A program made the translations under genes and the position numbers. From Sphingopyxis lindanitolerans (GTDB taxonomy: Bacteria; Pseudomonadota; Alphaproteobacteria; Sphingomonadales; Sphingomonadaceae): 64,000 bases of DNA. The notes under the pieces are model-generated. The model made no database searches and was not told where the DNA came from. It was given only the letters and a program-made list of their open reading frames with translations. This document shows positions 51,063-59,707 of this stretch, one piece after another (the first letter of the stretch is position 1; the number at the start of each line of letters is the position of its first letter). The stretch spans positions 3,491,569 through 3,555,568 of the forward strand of contig NZ_CM009578.1 of the NCBI RefSeq assembly GCF_002993885.1. The letters are read 5' to 3'.

Positions 51063-51827
51063 TCATCGAAACCACGGCCCTTGGAAAGGGTCATCGAGAT
51101 ATTTCCTCGCCAGGCGGACAAGGCGTCGTATGCGCAGACGATATGAGGCGTTCTCGACCCGCCAGTTTTTGCCAACGACCATGGTGCCGAAAAAGGACCG
51201 CGCCATCTGTTGTTGCGACGCGCCGACCGCGAGCGCGTCTGCGGTGCGCAGTTCGAGAACCCAGCGCGGCGCCCGGATTTCGCGCGGACGAAGCGACGGA
51301 GGCAAGTCGCCGCGATGCGCCAAGGCTGAAAGTTGGCGCAAGGCCGATATTTTTGCCTCCGCGCTGTCGAACCCGACCAGACGATGCTCGAGGAGTGTGG
51401 GACCGCCGAGCAAGGTTCCGTCGAGAAGATCGAGCCGTACCATCCAGAGTCCGTCGCTGATGAGCCAATGTTCGACATTGTCTTCGATGGCGATCGAAAC
51501 CTTGCTTGCGACGAGGCGCACATCGAACAGATCGGTGTCCTGGCCGCGCTTGGCTAACGGGTTGCTGCCAAGGACGCGAGGATCCGTGTCGGCGGACCAG
51601 ATCGGGCGCGCATCGGGCGTTGCGCGATGCGGGTCTTCATAGGCAAGGAGTCCGAATGCGGTGGGCGGTCGATGGCGCTCGCGCCACGCCGCTCGATAGG
51701 GCGGATGGCGCCTGATCCACTCCCAGGCAAAAGCGCGGCGGTCGGCCCGAAGGAGGGCGCGATAGTCGTGAGCGGATCGCCAGTTCGCCCCGGATGACCA
51801 GACTTCGCGAGAGCCGCGTTTTGACAT
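51063..51827 (-). CDS. DUF6499/DUF2285-type DNA-binding protein
   Basis: A 254-residue protein; ATG at 51827. The N-terminal segment ANWRSAHDYRALLRADRRAFAWEWIRRHPPYR fits the DUF6499 motif. The C-terminal segment (QQQMARSFFGTMVVGKNWRVENASYRLRIRRLVRLARKYL) fits DUF2285, as in regulators and accessory proteins of integrative and conjugative elements. It lies near the integrase gene and divergent from luxR. The frame extends to 52205, but that N-terminus is non-native. Confidence 0.78.
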   Translation of the reverse strand: MSKRGSREVWSSGANWRSAHDYRALLRADRRAFAWEWIRRHPPYRAAWRERHRPPTAFGLLAYEDPHRATPDARPIWSADTDPRVLGSNPLAKRGQDTDLFDVRLVASKVSIAIEDNVEHWLISDGLWMVRLDLLDGTLLGGPTLLEHRLVGFDSAEAKISALRQLSALAHRGDLPPSLRPREIRAPRWVLELRTADALAVGASQQQMARSFFGTMVVGKNWRVENASYRLRIRRLVRLARKYLDDPFQGPWFR

Positions 51828-51832
51828 GATGT

Positions 51833-51865
51833 AATATTTCCATAATATAGTTGAAATATTTCCAT
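51833..51865 (-). promoter_or_regulatory. Direct repeat AATATTTCCAT x2, possible operator
   Basis: Two exact 11-mers at 51833-51843 and 51855-51865, 22 bp apart start to start (about two DNA turns), directly upstream of the DUF2285-type gene start. The surrounding DNA is AT-rich, unlike the neighbours. A regulator-binding site is a reasonable inference. Confidence 0.5.
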
Positions 51866-52029
51866 CGCTTGCGAATAGATAGATGACCTCCCAGTCGTCT
51901 GCGTGGGGCGCGGCGCGACCTTTCATCCTGTCACGGCGGCTCATCGAGATAGCCACGCCGGGCCGGCCGAAGAGAAAGGGTGATCGAACGGCGGCGGCTT
52001 GAAACGCACCGTTCGGTCGCAGCCTAATA

Positions 52030-52770
52030 ATGCCGAGTCTCGATGCCGCGCAGCAACTGGCGCGCGAATTTACCCGGATTGCAGACACATCCGATCTCGA
52101 CAATGTCCTCGCCGAAGTGTGCAGGTTATTGGGTTGCCGCTTTTTTGCGCTCAGCCACCACGTCGATTTTCTGGGCGCGCCCGATCTGGGCTTGCGAGTC
52201 CACAACTATCCCGAGGAGTGGGCGCACTGGTTCGATAGCCAGCGCTTGGGCCTCGACGACCCGGTGCATCGCGCCAGCCAGCGCACGGCGGTGGGGTTCC
52301 TCTGGCGCGATATGGCCCGTCTTGCGCCGCTGGCTGCTGGCGACCGGCACATCCTGGCGCGGGCCAGGCACCACGGGATCGGTGACGGGCTCACCATTCC
52401 CGCGCATGTACCGGGCGACGCCCATGGCTCCTGCTCCTTTGCTTGGCGACGGGGCGCGGCACCCGATGGGAATGCGCTTATTTTCTCGCAATCGATCGCC
52501 AACTTCGCCTTCGAGGCGGCGCGGCGAATTCACGGTCCGCCGGCGACGCCGCGCCTTCGCCTGACACACCGCCAGCGTGAGTGCCTGCTCTGGGCCGCCC
52601 GCGGAAAGACCGACTGGGAGATCTCACGCATAATCGGTATCGGACATATGACCGTCGTCGAGCATATTCGCAATGCACGCGGGCGTTATGGTTCCGCAAC
52701 GCGTGCGATGCTCATCGTTCACGCGCTCTTTGATGGAACCCTTCATTTCAGCGAGATCGCCAAGCACTGA
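52030..52770 (+). CDS. LuxR-family quorum-sensing transcriptional regulator
   Basis: A 246-residue regulator. The autoinducer-binding domain shows W64 (EEW), D77-P78 (LDDPV), W92 (FLWRDM) and conserved G residues; the Tyr of the ligand pocket is Phe here (F68). The C-terminal GerE-type helix-turn-helix is LTHRQRECLLWAARGKTDWEISRIIGIGHMTVVEHIRNA. The adjacent luxI, 80 bp downstream, makes this a complete AHL sensor-synthase pair. It probably controls the genes downstream. Confidence 0.92.
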   Translation: MPSLDAAQQLAREFTRIADTSDLDNVLAEVCRLLGCRFFALSHHVDFLGAPDLGLRVHNYPEEWAHWFDSQRLGLDDPVHRASQRTAVGFLWRDMARLAPLAAGDRHILARARHHGIGDGLTIPAHVPGDAHGSCSFAWRRGAAPDGNALIFSQSIANFAFEAARRIHGPPATPRLRLTHRQRECLLWAARGKTDWEISRIIGIGHMTVVEHIRNARGRYGSATRAMLIVHALFDGTLHFSEIAKH

Positions 52771-52850
52771 CCACCCCCCATTTCTTGGTATAGCGAGCCG
52801 CGTTTTTTCGCTTCAATTGGACTGTCTCTTTCACTGCAAGGGAGACATCC

Positions 52851-53465
52851 ATGCTACGCACCATCGATCAATCCAACCGCATTCTCGAGTCCAGGGCGCT
52901 TCGCGGCATGTTCGAGGCTCGCAAGGAGGTCTTCGTCGATCTTCTCAAATGGGATCTGCCCGTCCTCGCCGATCGCTACGAAGTCGATCATTTCGATGAT
53001 GGCGAGGCGGTATATCTGATCGTCACCGATCTCGAGGCCCGGCATCTGGCTTCGGCGCGGTTGCTGAGGACGACGCGGCCGGCGCTCCTCGACAGCCTCT
53101 ACCCCGATCTCGCCGATGGCGCGGTTCCTCGCGGCGAGGATATTCTTGAAATTACCCGTTTCTGCCTGTCGCGTGGTGTCGGCGCGCGGCTCCGGCGCGA
53201 GGCGCGCGACAGGCTGCTGGTGGGGCTCGTCGAATATGCACTGGCCAACGAGGTTCGCCGCTACACCGGCGTGGCGGAGCTTTCCTGGTTCGAGCAGATT
53301 TGCACCTTCGGCTGGGAATGCCGGTCGCTTGGCAAGCCTTGCCTCCATGACGGCAGGTGGCTGGTGGGGCTCTGCATCGACATTGATGATGGAACCATCG
53401 ACCGGCTCGCCGCCGGCGGGATCACGGCGGCGAGCCGTGAAGCGACCGCGGCTCGAGCGGCGTGA
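52851..53465 (+). CDS. Acyl-homoserine-lactone synthase (LuxI family)
   Basis: A 204-residue enzyme that makes an AHL signal from S-adenosylmethionine and acyl-ACP. Conserved residues are all visible: R24, F28, W34, D46, D49, R70, E100 and R103 (ILEITRF). The acyl chain cannot be deduced. The gene is followed 11 bp later by phyH, so luxI, phyH and the GntR-like gene are probably co-transcribed. Confidence 0.93.
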   Translation: MLRTIDQSNRILESRALRGMFEARKEVFVDLLKWDLPVLADRYEVDHFDDGEAVYLIVTDLEARHLASARLLRTTRPALLDSLYPDLADGAVPRGEDILEITRFCLSRGVGARLRREARDRLLVGLVEYALANEVRRYTGVAELSWFEQICTFGWECRSLGKPCLHDGRWLVGLCIDIDDGTIDRLAAGGITAASREATAARAA

Positions 53466-53476
53466 AGGGAAAGGCC

Positions 53477-54370
53477 ATGAACAATTTCTCACCATGTCCG
53501 TCCGATGCCGACGCTGCCGCGCTTGCCCGCACCGGCTACGTCGTCCTGCGCGGTGTCGCTCAGCCTACAGCCGTCGCTGAAATCGAAGCGGATTTGTCCG
53601 ATCGCTTCGAGGCCACTCCCTTTTGCGAAGGAGGCTTTTATGGCGCGCGGACCAAGAGGTTCGGGCGACTCCTGATCCGTTCGCCGCGCATGGCTGAGCT
53701 GGTCATGAACCCGGCAGTTTTGGCGCTGGCCCAAGATGCGCTTGGCCCTTGGTGCGATCGGATCCAGCTCAACCTCACTCAGGCGATCGAAATCCATCCC
53801 GGCGCGCTCGCGCAGTTTCCGCATCGCGATCAGGATATGTGGCGCGGCGCGGTGGGCGAGATCGAATATCTCGTGAATGTCATGTGGCCGCTGACCCGGT
53901 TCACATGCGACAATGGCGCGACGAAGATTTGGCCGGACAGCCACGGGGCCGACGCGCTTTCCGCCGAAACAGGGGCCGAACCGGTCGTTGCCGAGGCTGA
54001 TCCCGGCGATGCGATCGTGTTTCTCGGCTCAACGCTCCACGGCGCCGGAGCCAATGCGAGCGCTGGCGTGCGGCGCGGTATCATCGTCAGCTACTGTCTC
54101 GGCTGGCTCAAACCCTATGAAAATCAGTGGCTCGCCTATCCGCCCGAGATCGCGCGTGATTTTGCGCCCGAACTGGCCGCGATGGTGGGCTACGCGCAGC
54201 ATCGGCCCAATCTCGGCAACTTCGAGGGCCAATGCCCGTCGGTGCTGTTCGGCGGCTATCCCGACGAACCGCTTGCTGCGATCGACACGCTGCGGCCCGA
54301 CCAGTCCGCAATGCTGGCCGAGTTTGTTGCGACGCAGACTGCACGAGCCGACGGGGAGCGCGGGCAATGA
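53477..54370 (+). CDS. Phytanoyl-CoA dioxygenase (PhyH) family protein
   Basis: A 297-residue Fe(II)/2-oxoglutarate-type oxygenase. Facial triad: H-x-D in FPHRDQDMW (about residues 115-118) and distal His in STLHGAGANAS near 188, followed by Arg in GVRRGIIVSY. Start at 53477 (MNNFSPCPSD). The last codons overlap the next gene (ATGA). luxI-phyH adjacency recurs in sphingomonads as I recall. The substrate is unknown: possible roles are AHL or lasso peptide modification, or independent metabolism. Confidence 0.88.
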   Translation: MNNFSPCPSDADAAALARTGYVVLRGVAQPTAVAEIEADLSDRFEATPFCEGGFYGARTKRFGRLLIRSPRMAELVMNPAVLALAQDALGPWCDRIQLNLTQAIEIHPGALAQFPHRDQDMWRGAVGEIEYLVNVMWPLTRFTCDNGATKIWPDSHGADALSAETGAEPVVAEADPGDAIVFLGSTLHGAGANASAGVRRGIIVSYCLGWLKPYENQWLAYPPEIARDFAPELAAMVGYAQHRPNLGNFEGQCPSVLFGGYPDEPLAAIDTLRPDQSAMLAEFVATQTARADGERGQ

Positions 54371-54987
54371 GTCCCGGCACGACGATGGAGCGGGTCTATC
54401 TCGAACTGAAGGCGCGCATCATGTCGGGACAGTTTGCTGCCGGGGTTCGTATCGATCCTGTGGTCATCGCGCGCGAGCTGGCCGCAAGTGCGACGCCGGT
54501 CCGCGATGCGCTCCACCGGCTCAGCGGCGAGCGGCTCGTCGACAGCTGGCATCAGGATGGATTTCGCCAGCCGGTGCAGAATGAGAGCGACTTGCGCGAC
54601 AGCTACAGCTGGTCGCAGGTGTTGCTCGTCCTTGCCCTTCGATCGCCTGCGGCGGCGTCCCCGCCGGAGGCATTGGTCAGCGGTGTGGCAGGCGAAGACT
54701 ATCCGGCGCGGCTCGGGCGGCTGTTCCGGGCGATCGGGCTACAATCTGACAATCGCGAACTCCGCCTTGCGATCGGCAATCTGGTCGATCGCACTCATTT
54801 TGTGCGCGGCGCCGAGGCCGAGGCGGACCCCGGTTGCATCGACGCACTTGCGGCGATGGAGGGCGATTTTCAGTGTGGCCGCTGGCGCGAATTGCGAGCC
54901 GGAGTCGTGCGATTTCACCGCCGCCGCATTGCCACCGCCGGCACCGTTGCGCTGCGGCTGCGACCGGACAATCGGCAGCTCGGATAA
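54367..54987 (+). CDS. GntR-like transcriptional regulator
   Basis: A 206-residue protein. The N-terminal winged helix has VYLELKARIMSGQFAAGVRID...ARELAASATPVRDALHRLSGERLVD, the GntR pattern. The C-terminal 120 residues are helical but do not show the usual FCD metal ligands clearly. The start overlaps the phyH stop by 4 bp. Directly upstream of the lasso precursor gene, 97 bp away, so it may regulate the operon. GntR genes also accompany known isopeptidase-type lasso clusters. Confidence 0.75.
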   Translation: MSPGTTMERVYLELKARIMSGQFAAGVRIDPVVIARELAASATPVRDALHRLSGERLVDSWHQDGFRQPVQNESDLRDSYSWSQVLLVLALRSPAAASPPEALVSGVAGEDYPARLGRLFRAIGLQSDNRELRLAIGNLVDRTHFVRGAEAEADPGCIDALAAMEGDFQCGRWRELRAGVVRFHRRRIATAGTVALRLRPDNRQLG

Positions 54988-55084
54988 CATTCGCAAAACA
55001 GAAACCGTATAAACTGGCTATATTGCTTCGGGACCATAGCCTTTGACGAGCCGCAATATCGCGGCATCAGCAAAGGAGGGTCCC
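54988..55084 (+). promoter_or_regulatory. Probable lasso operon promoter region
   Basis: 97 bp between the GntR-like stop and the precursor ATG. A -10-like TATATT lies near 55018-55023 and AAAGGAGGG forms a strong ribosome-binding site 7 bases before the ATG at 55085. This Shine-Dalgarno decides the precursor start over the upstream in-frame ATG (55043). Confidence 0.45.
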
Positions 55085-55225
55085 ATGGACCGCAATGACA
55101 TTGCCGAGGACGGCATCGAAGAACTGGGTATCGCCAGCGTTGTGACGCTCGGGCCGGCGCCGCCCTATCCCGAGGATCAGTTCCTCAGCCCGATTCCCGT
55201 CGGCGGCGGCATCAGCGCCGATTGA
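55085..55225 (+). CDS. Lasso peptide precursor (A)
   Basis: A 46-residue precursor. Leader of 22 residues, acidic (MDRNDIAEDGIEELG), ending ...VVTL with Thr at position -2, the hallmark needed for processing. The predicted 24-residue core starts GPAPPYPED and ends PVGGGISAD. Gly1 could close an 8-residue ring on Glu8 or a 9-residue ring on Asp9. A 9-residue ring is commoner in related sphingomonad lasso peptides. Aromatic and bulky residues (F11, I15) and prolines lie in the putative loop/tail. Neighbours B and C confirm the call. The core is not one I know, but resembles the sphingopyxin style at its end. Confidence 0.88.
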   Translation: MDRNDIAEDGIEELGIASVVTLGPAPPYPEDQFLSPIPVGGGISAD

Positions 55226-55233
55226 CGGAATGG

Positions 55234-55260
55234 CGGACGCGGCGTCCGGCGTCGCGTCCG
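55234..55260 (+). promoter_or_regulatory. Stem-loop between precursor and B gene
   Basis: An 11-bp stem (55234-55244 with 55250-55260, one G-U pair), loop TCCGG, in the 45-bp gap after the precursor stop. No T-run. Such a hairpin can protect or partly end the transcript so that precursor exceeds enzyme, as described for other lasso operons. Confidence 0.65.
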
Positions 55261-55270
55261 CTTCCTTGCC

Positions 55271-55936
55271 ATGACCTTTCATCTCGCGCCCCATATGAGC
55301 TATGGTGTCTTCGGCACCCGGGCCGTCCTGCTTGATCTGGTGACAGATCGATATTTGCTGCTCGGCGAAGCCGAAGCCGCCGCGCTCGCTGCCCTGGCGA
55401 AGCCGGATCCATCTGCTTCCCCTGCACTCGTTAATGCGCTGCTCGCGCGCCGCATCATCGTCGAGGGGGCGGGCAGCGTAATCGCGCCCGTCGATCAGCC
55501 GCGACCGCTGGCCAGCGCGCTGGAGACCCTTGACGGCGGCGGCGGCGTTTCGACGTTGGAAGCAAGCCTCTCGTGCATACGGGCGATCCTGTCGATCAGA
55601 ACGATGGGCCTCGCGCGGACTATCATGCGCGCACGCGCATTCCGGCGGCGATGCGAGCGCCGCCGCGATGGCAGGCTGGTCACCGACAGCGGTCGCGCCG
55701 CCTTTTTTGCGCGTGGCTTTGCCGAGGCACGTATCGGCGTCCCATTGCCGCGCCGCTGCGTACCCGACAGCTTGGCGCTCGCGCGTTGCTTGTGGAATCG
55801 CGGAATCGCGGCCGATGTCTTCTTCGGCGTCCAGCTCGATCCGCTTCTTGCGCACGCCTGGGTCCAGATCGACGATGTCGTCCTGTCGGATCCGCTCAAT
55901 ATCGCGGCGGACTATTGTCCGGTATTCAGGCTGTGA
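55271..55936 (+). CDS. Lasso peptide leader peptidase (B protein, B1-B2 fusion)
   Basis: A 221-residue protein. The N-terminal about 80 residues (MSYGVFGTRAVLLDLVTDRYLLL) form the leader-binding RRE-like (B1) part. The C-terminal transglutaminase-like protease (B2) has Cys163 (RRCVPDSLALA), His195 (LAHAWVQI) and Asp207 (LSDPLN). It removes the leader after Thr-Leu. Its stop overlaps the C-gene start (GTGA), ensuring coupled translation. Confidence 0.92.
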   Translation: MTFHLAPHMSYGVFGTRAVLLDLVTDRYLLLGEAEAAALAALAKPDPSASPALVNALLARRIIVEGAGSVIAPVDQPRPLASALETLDGGGGVSTLEASLSCIRAILSIRTMGLARTIMRARAFRRRCERRRDGRLVTDSGRAAFFARGFAEARIGVPLPRRCVPDSLALARCLWNRGIAADVFFGVQLDPLLAHAWVQIDDVVLSDPLNIAADYCPVFRL

Positions 55937-57660
55937 GCCTGCGCATTGCGCTTGTCGAAGGCTCGGTGCTGCGCCCACCCTTGCCGCGCGGCTTGACGCC
56001 GCTTGCCACGATCGGGCCGGCCCGGATTGTCGGCCTCGCCGAGACGCCGGTCGTTGCCGCAGCCGATGCCGTGCTCATCGGCTGGGCGTTTTACCGCGAA
56101 GGCTTCACGGCCTGCACGGCCTTGTCGGAGGGCGAGATCGAGCAGCTTATCACGTCGCGCGGCGCTTGGGCGCTGCGCGCACTTTGGGGCCACTTTCTGT
56201 TGGCCTGGGTCGATCGCGACGATCGTGTCTTCCTGCTGCGCTCGCCTGTCGCAGGGCCCCCCGTTTTTCATACTCGCCGTCAGCGCGGTCAATCGGCCGC
56301 CCTGACCGGCGCCCAAACCGGAAGCTGTGTCTTTACCGACCTCGGTCTCGCGCGTTCGCTTGGCTTCGCGCTTGACCGGCCCGATCCCGGGAGGATCGAC
56401 GCCGCGCTTCGCTATCCGTTTCTTCGTGGGCCCGATACCGAGCTGGCCGGGGTTCGCGAGATCCTGCCGGGCGAGATTGTGGATCTTGTGGAGGGCGACC
56501 GCCAGCCCGCCAGCTGGTCGCCATGGGACCATGCCGCGCGACCGCCGCATCACGCAACGCCTGAGGAACTGCGCGCGCTGGTCCACGCCGTCGTATCGGC
56601 TTGGAGCACGCGCTTCACACGTATCCAGCTTGAGCTCTCGGGTGGGCTCGACAGCTCGATCATCGCGGCGTGTCTTGCCGGCCGCACCGACGACTGGCGG
56701 GGGCTGACGCTCGCGACAAGCGACCCTGACGGCGATGAGCGACCTTATGCGCGCGCGGTCAGCGAGCAATTTGGCGTGCCGCTCGCCGAACGATGGCGCC
56801 CGCCGCCGGGCGATCCGCTCGCACCCCCGCGTACATTGCGTGCGCGACCCGGCGGGTTCGGGCTGCTTGCGCCGAGCGACGCCGTCTTCCTGGATGCGGC
56901 GCGCACATATCGCGCCGACGCCATTTTCACCGGCGCGGGCGGCGATAATGTGTTCGGCTATATCACGTCGGCCGCCCCGGTTATCGATGCGCTGCGTTTT
57001 GCCGGTCCGCGTGCGGCCTGGCGTGCGTCCGGCGACCTGGCGCGATTAGCCCGCGACAATCGGTGGAAAGCCATCGGCTTCGCGATCAGGCGCAGCCTGC
57101 GTCCGCCGCCGCTTTGGCCGATCGATCATTCGCTACTGTCGTGGCGTCACGCCGATATCATGCCTGCGCACCCATGGGCGGCTGACGCGGGGCGTGCAGC
57201 CCCGGGTCAACGGGTTTACGGCATGAGCCTGTTGCTCGTGCAATCCTTCGTCGATGCCTATGACAGGGCGCTGGCCATGCCGATGATCGCGCCGCTGCTT
57301 TCGCAGCCGCTGGTCGAGTTCGGGCTCGGCCATGCCAGCTGGAAGTGGGGCGAGGGTGGGCAGGACCGGGCTTTTGCACGACGCGCCTTTCAGGAAGATT
57401 TGCCGCCGGCAGTGTTGTCCCGGCGCAGCAAGGGACGGATCCTGTCGGTCTTCCTTCCGGCGTTTGCGGAAAATCGCGAACGATTGCGACCGTTTCTGCT
57501 CGATGGCTGGCTCGCGGGCGCGGGATTGCTCGATCTCGATGCCGTGCGTGCAATGCTGGAAACGGGGGCGGGCGATCCGGTGAGCATCTTGCGGTTGCTC
57601 GAAGTCGCCGACATGGAGAGCTGGGCGCGCTCGATTGAGGCGACCCCGTCGGGCGGATGA
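55933..57660 (+). CDS. Lasso peptide macrolactam synthetase (C protein, asparagine-synthetase-like)
   Basis: A 575-residue protein starting at GTG 55933. N-terminal glutaminase-like domain without the catalytic Cys2 (MSLRIALVEG), as is usual in lasso C proteins. The synthetase domain has the PP-loop LSGGLDSSIIAA near residue 235, later TGAGGDNVFGY and SRRSKGRILSV. It activates the Glu/Asp side chain of the core with ATP and closes the ring with Gly1. Overlaps the B stop by 4 bp. Confidence 0.92.
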   Translation: MSLRIALVEGSVLRPPLPRGLTPLATIGPARIVGLAETPVVAAADAVLIGWAFYREGFTACTALSEGEIEQLITSRGAWALRALWGHFLLAWVDRDDRVFLLRSPVAGPPVFHTRRQRGQSAALTGAQTGSCVFTDLGLARSLGFALDRPDPGRIDAALRYPFLRGPDTELAGVREILPGEIVDLVEGDRQPASWSPWDHAARPPHHATPEELRALVHAVVSAWSTRFTRIQLELSGGLDSSIIAACLAGRTDDWRGLTLATSDPDGDERPYARAVSEQFGVPLAERWRPPPGDPLAPPRTLRARPGGFGLLAPSDAVFLDAARTYRADAIFTGAGGDNVFGYITSAAPVIDALRFAGPRAAWRASGDLARLARDNRWKAIGFAIRRSLRPPPLWPIDHSLLSWRHADIMPAHPWAADAGRAAPGQRVYGMSLLLVQSFVDAYDRALAMPMIAPLLSQPLVEFGLGHASWKWGEGGQDRAFARRAFQEDLPPAVLSRRSKGRILSVFLPAFAENRERLRPFLLDGWLAGAGLLDLDAVRAMLETGAGDPVSILRLLEVADMESWARSIEATPSGG

Positions 57661-57727
57661 CGATTGTCCAGCACCAGACCATAGACCGTGCAGAGCGCCT
57701 GCCGGGGTGCCGGCGCCCCGCACGGAC

Positions 57728-59707
57728 CTACGGCGCGGGAGCGGGCAAGGACTGTCCCGCGCGAAGCTTTCGCCAGCGGCGATATTGATCGCCCTTTTCA
57801 GGCGCCGCATCCTCTTCGCGCTTGAGCCAGAAGCGATACCAATCGAGGGTGCGTTCGTAAGATGCGCGCTTGTGCGCGGGCTGGTATTTGATGTGGAGTT
57901 CGTCGGCGAAGACGAACATCTCGACCGGCTTGCCCGCGCGCTTGAGACGCGCATGAAATTCGACGTTCGACTGGACCTCGGACTCGGGCAGTTGCATCAG
58001 CAGCGGCGTATCGAGCGCTTCGATGTCCCAGACGGGCGAAACGAACTTCCAGCGCGCGAGGTCGCTTTCGGGGTCGCCGAGGTTCCAATAGTCCTTGAGC
58101 ATCGCGGTGAAGCCGCGGTCGGGGAGCGCATTGATCCAATAATAATGCGGTGAGACCTGCCCGGAAGCAACCGTCGCGGCGGCGAAGCGCTTTGATTTGC
58201 GGATCGACCAGAGCGCTACCGACGATCCGAAGCTCAGGCCGCCGATGCCGACGCGCCCCGGATCGATCTTGCCTTGCGCCGCGAGCCCGTCGATCGCCGC
58301 ACCGATCGTCTTCAGCGCGAGGTCGTAGGACCCCTCCATCCCCGCCGCCCGCGGTGCCCGGATCGCGTTGATGCACAGCACTGCAATGCCATGCTCGACG
58401 AGCGGCAGCATCGGAATTTCGTCGCCGGTTCCTCCCTTGAGAAAACCGTCGCACATATAATAATGCACGACAACCGGCAGCGGGCTGGTTGCTTGCGGCG
58501 GGGTCAGGAAATATCCCGTGAAACCGCCATCCCAGACCATCGGCTCGACTTTCGCCGCAACCCGCGTGGCCAATTGGTGGTTGGGCTCGGCGAGAATATG
58601 CGTTCGGCCGTTAGCAAAATCGACGCGAACGAGGCGGGGTGGTTCAAGCGGCTGCGCGTCGGCGCAGTAGAGGGCGTCGGCTCCGACCGCGCAGCGCGGC
58701 GGTCGGCCGGGCACACGGAGCGCACCGTTCGTCGTCGCGAGCCGCTTCGCCTCGCTGGCGCCGACCGTCCAAAGCCAGGCAATTTCGCGCGCGCTCCCAA
58801 ACTTCTCGAAGAGGACGAGCCTGTCGCTTCCCGCCCAGGCGAGTGCAAGCAGCTGGCCCGACCGGCATGGCACGGCAGTGCATTCGATCGATCTTCCGTC
58901 AGGGCGGGTCACGCGGATGCGCTGCACGGCCTTGTCGCTGCTGATCTCGGCACGGCTGCCATCTGCGGCGCGGCTCGACAAGTCCTGAACCGGCGCGGGC
59001 GGCGCAGGGAGTTGCACGGGACTTCGCGGTACGATCGACTTCTCGGTTCGCGGCGCGTCCCACAAGATTCGCTGGTTGTCGAACCATGGCGACGAAATGC
59101 GCCGCATGATGCGCCGCCCGTCTTCGATGACGCCGCCTGCCACCGGCTGGTTGAGGTTTAGGGTCCCGTCCACTAGCACCCCGTCGCGATAGGCCGATCG
59201 TTCGGCTGCGGCGATTGCGCCGCGTGTTGGACCGACACTGTACCGGAGCGCTGTGCCATCGACGGATAGCCCGAAGTCGACGATGTCGGCGTCATCGACA
59301 ATCTCGCGCGCCAGCGGTTCGTTCTCGCGCCAATGCCAGATTGCGATGATCCCGTCCTTTAAGGCGAGGAAGCGCAGTCCGCGACTATCGGCGTCCCAAA
59401 GCGGGGCTGCCTCGATGGGCGTTCCCCCCGCATCGGGGCGCTCGACGCCCCCGTCGAGGATGATCGGTTCGCCGCGTTTCGTGACGTCGACAATATACCA
59501 GCCCAGCTGCGCGACATTCGCATCGACCGACGGATGACTGACGCGATAGGCGATGCGGCGGCCATCCGGGGAAAGCGTCGGCGCGGTGATCTCGCGGACT
59601 TCGACCAGGTCGCGCGTCGTGATCGGCGCGCGGTCGTCCGGCAAAGACGTTGGCGCGTCAGTCGGCGCCGCCGCCAGCGCCGCGAGCACATATGCGACCG
59701 TCACCAT
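57728..59707 (-). CDS. Lasso peptide isopeptidase (S9 family)
   Basis: A 659-residue serine hydrolase with an N-terminal beta-propeller region and a C-terminal alpha/beta domain. Nucleophile GLSFGSS near residue 492, acid Glu in QLPESEV near 575, and His in ADELHIKYQP near 605. This S...E...H spacing matches known lasso isopeptidases such as AtxE2. A secretion signal is visible at the start (VLAALAAAPTDAP). It should cut the isopeptide bond of imported lasso peptide. The start overlaps the TBDR stop by 7 bp, so they share a transcript. Confidence 0.9.
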   Translation of the reverse strand: MVTVAYVLAALAAAPTDAPTSLPDDRAPITTRDLVEVREITAPTLSPDGRRIAYRVSHPSVDANVAQLGWYIVDVTKRGEPIILDGGVERPDAGGTPIEAAPLWDADSRGLRFLALKDGIIAIWHWRENEPLAREIVDDADIVDFGLSVDGTALRYSVGPTRGAIAAAERSAYRDGVLVDGTLNLNQPVAGGVIEDGRRIMRRISSPWFDNQRILWDAPRTEKSIVPRSPVQLPAPPAPVQDLSSRAADGSRAEISSDKAVQRIRVTRPDGRSIECTAVPCRSGQLLALAWAGSDRLVLFEKFGSAREIAWLWTVGASEAKRLATTNGALRVPGRPPRCAVGADALYCADAQPLEPPRLVRVDFANGRTHILAEPNHQLATRVAAKVEPMVWDGGFTGYFLTPPQATSPLPVVVHYYMCDGFLKGGTGDEIPMLPLVEHGIAVLCINAIRAPRAAGMEGSYDLALKTIGAAIDGLAAQGKIDPGRVGIGGLSFGSSVALWSIRKSKRFAAATVASGQVSPHYYWINALPDRGFTAMLKDYWNLGDPESDLARWKFVSPVWDIEALDTPLLMQLPESEVQSNVEFHARLKRAGKPVEMFVFADELHIKYQPAHKRASYERTLDWYRFWLKREEDAAPEKGDQYRRWRKLRAGQSLPAPAP

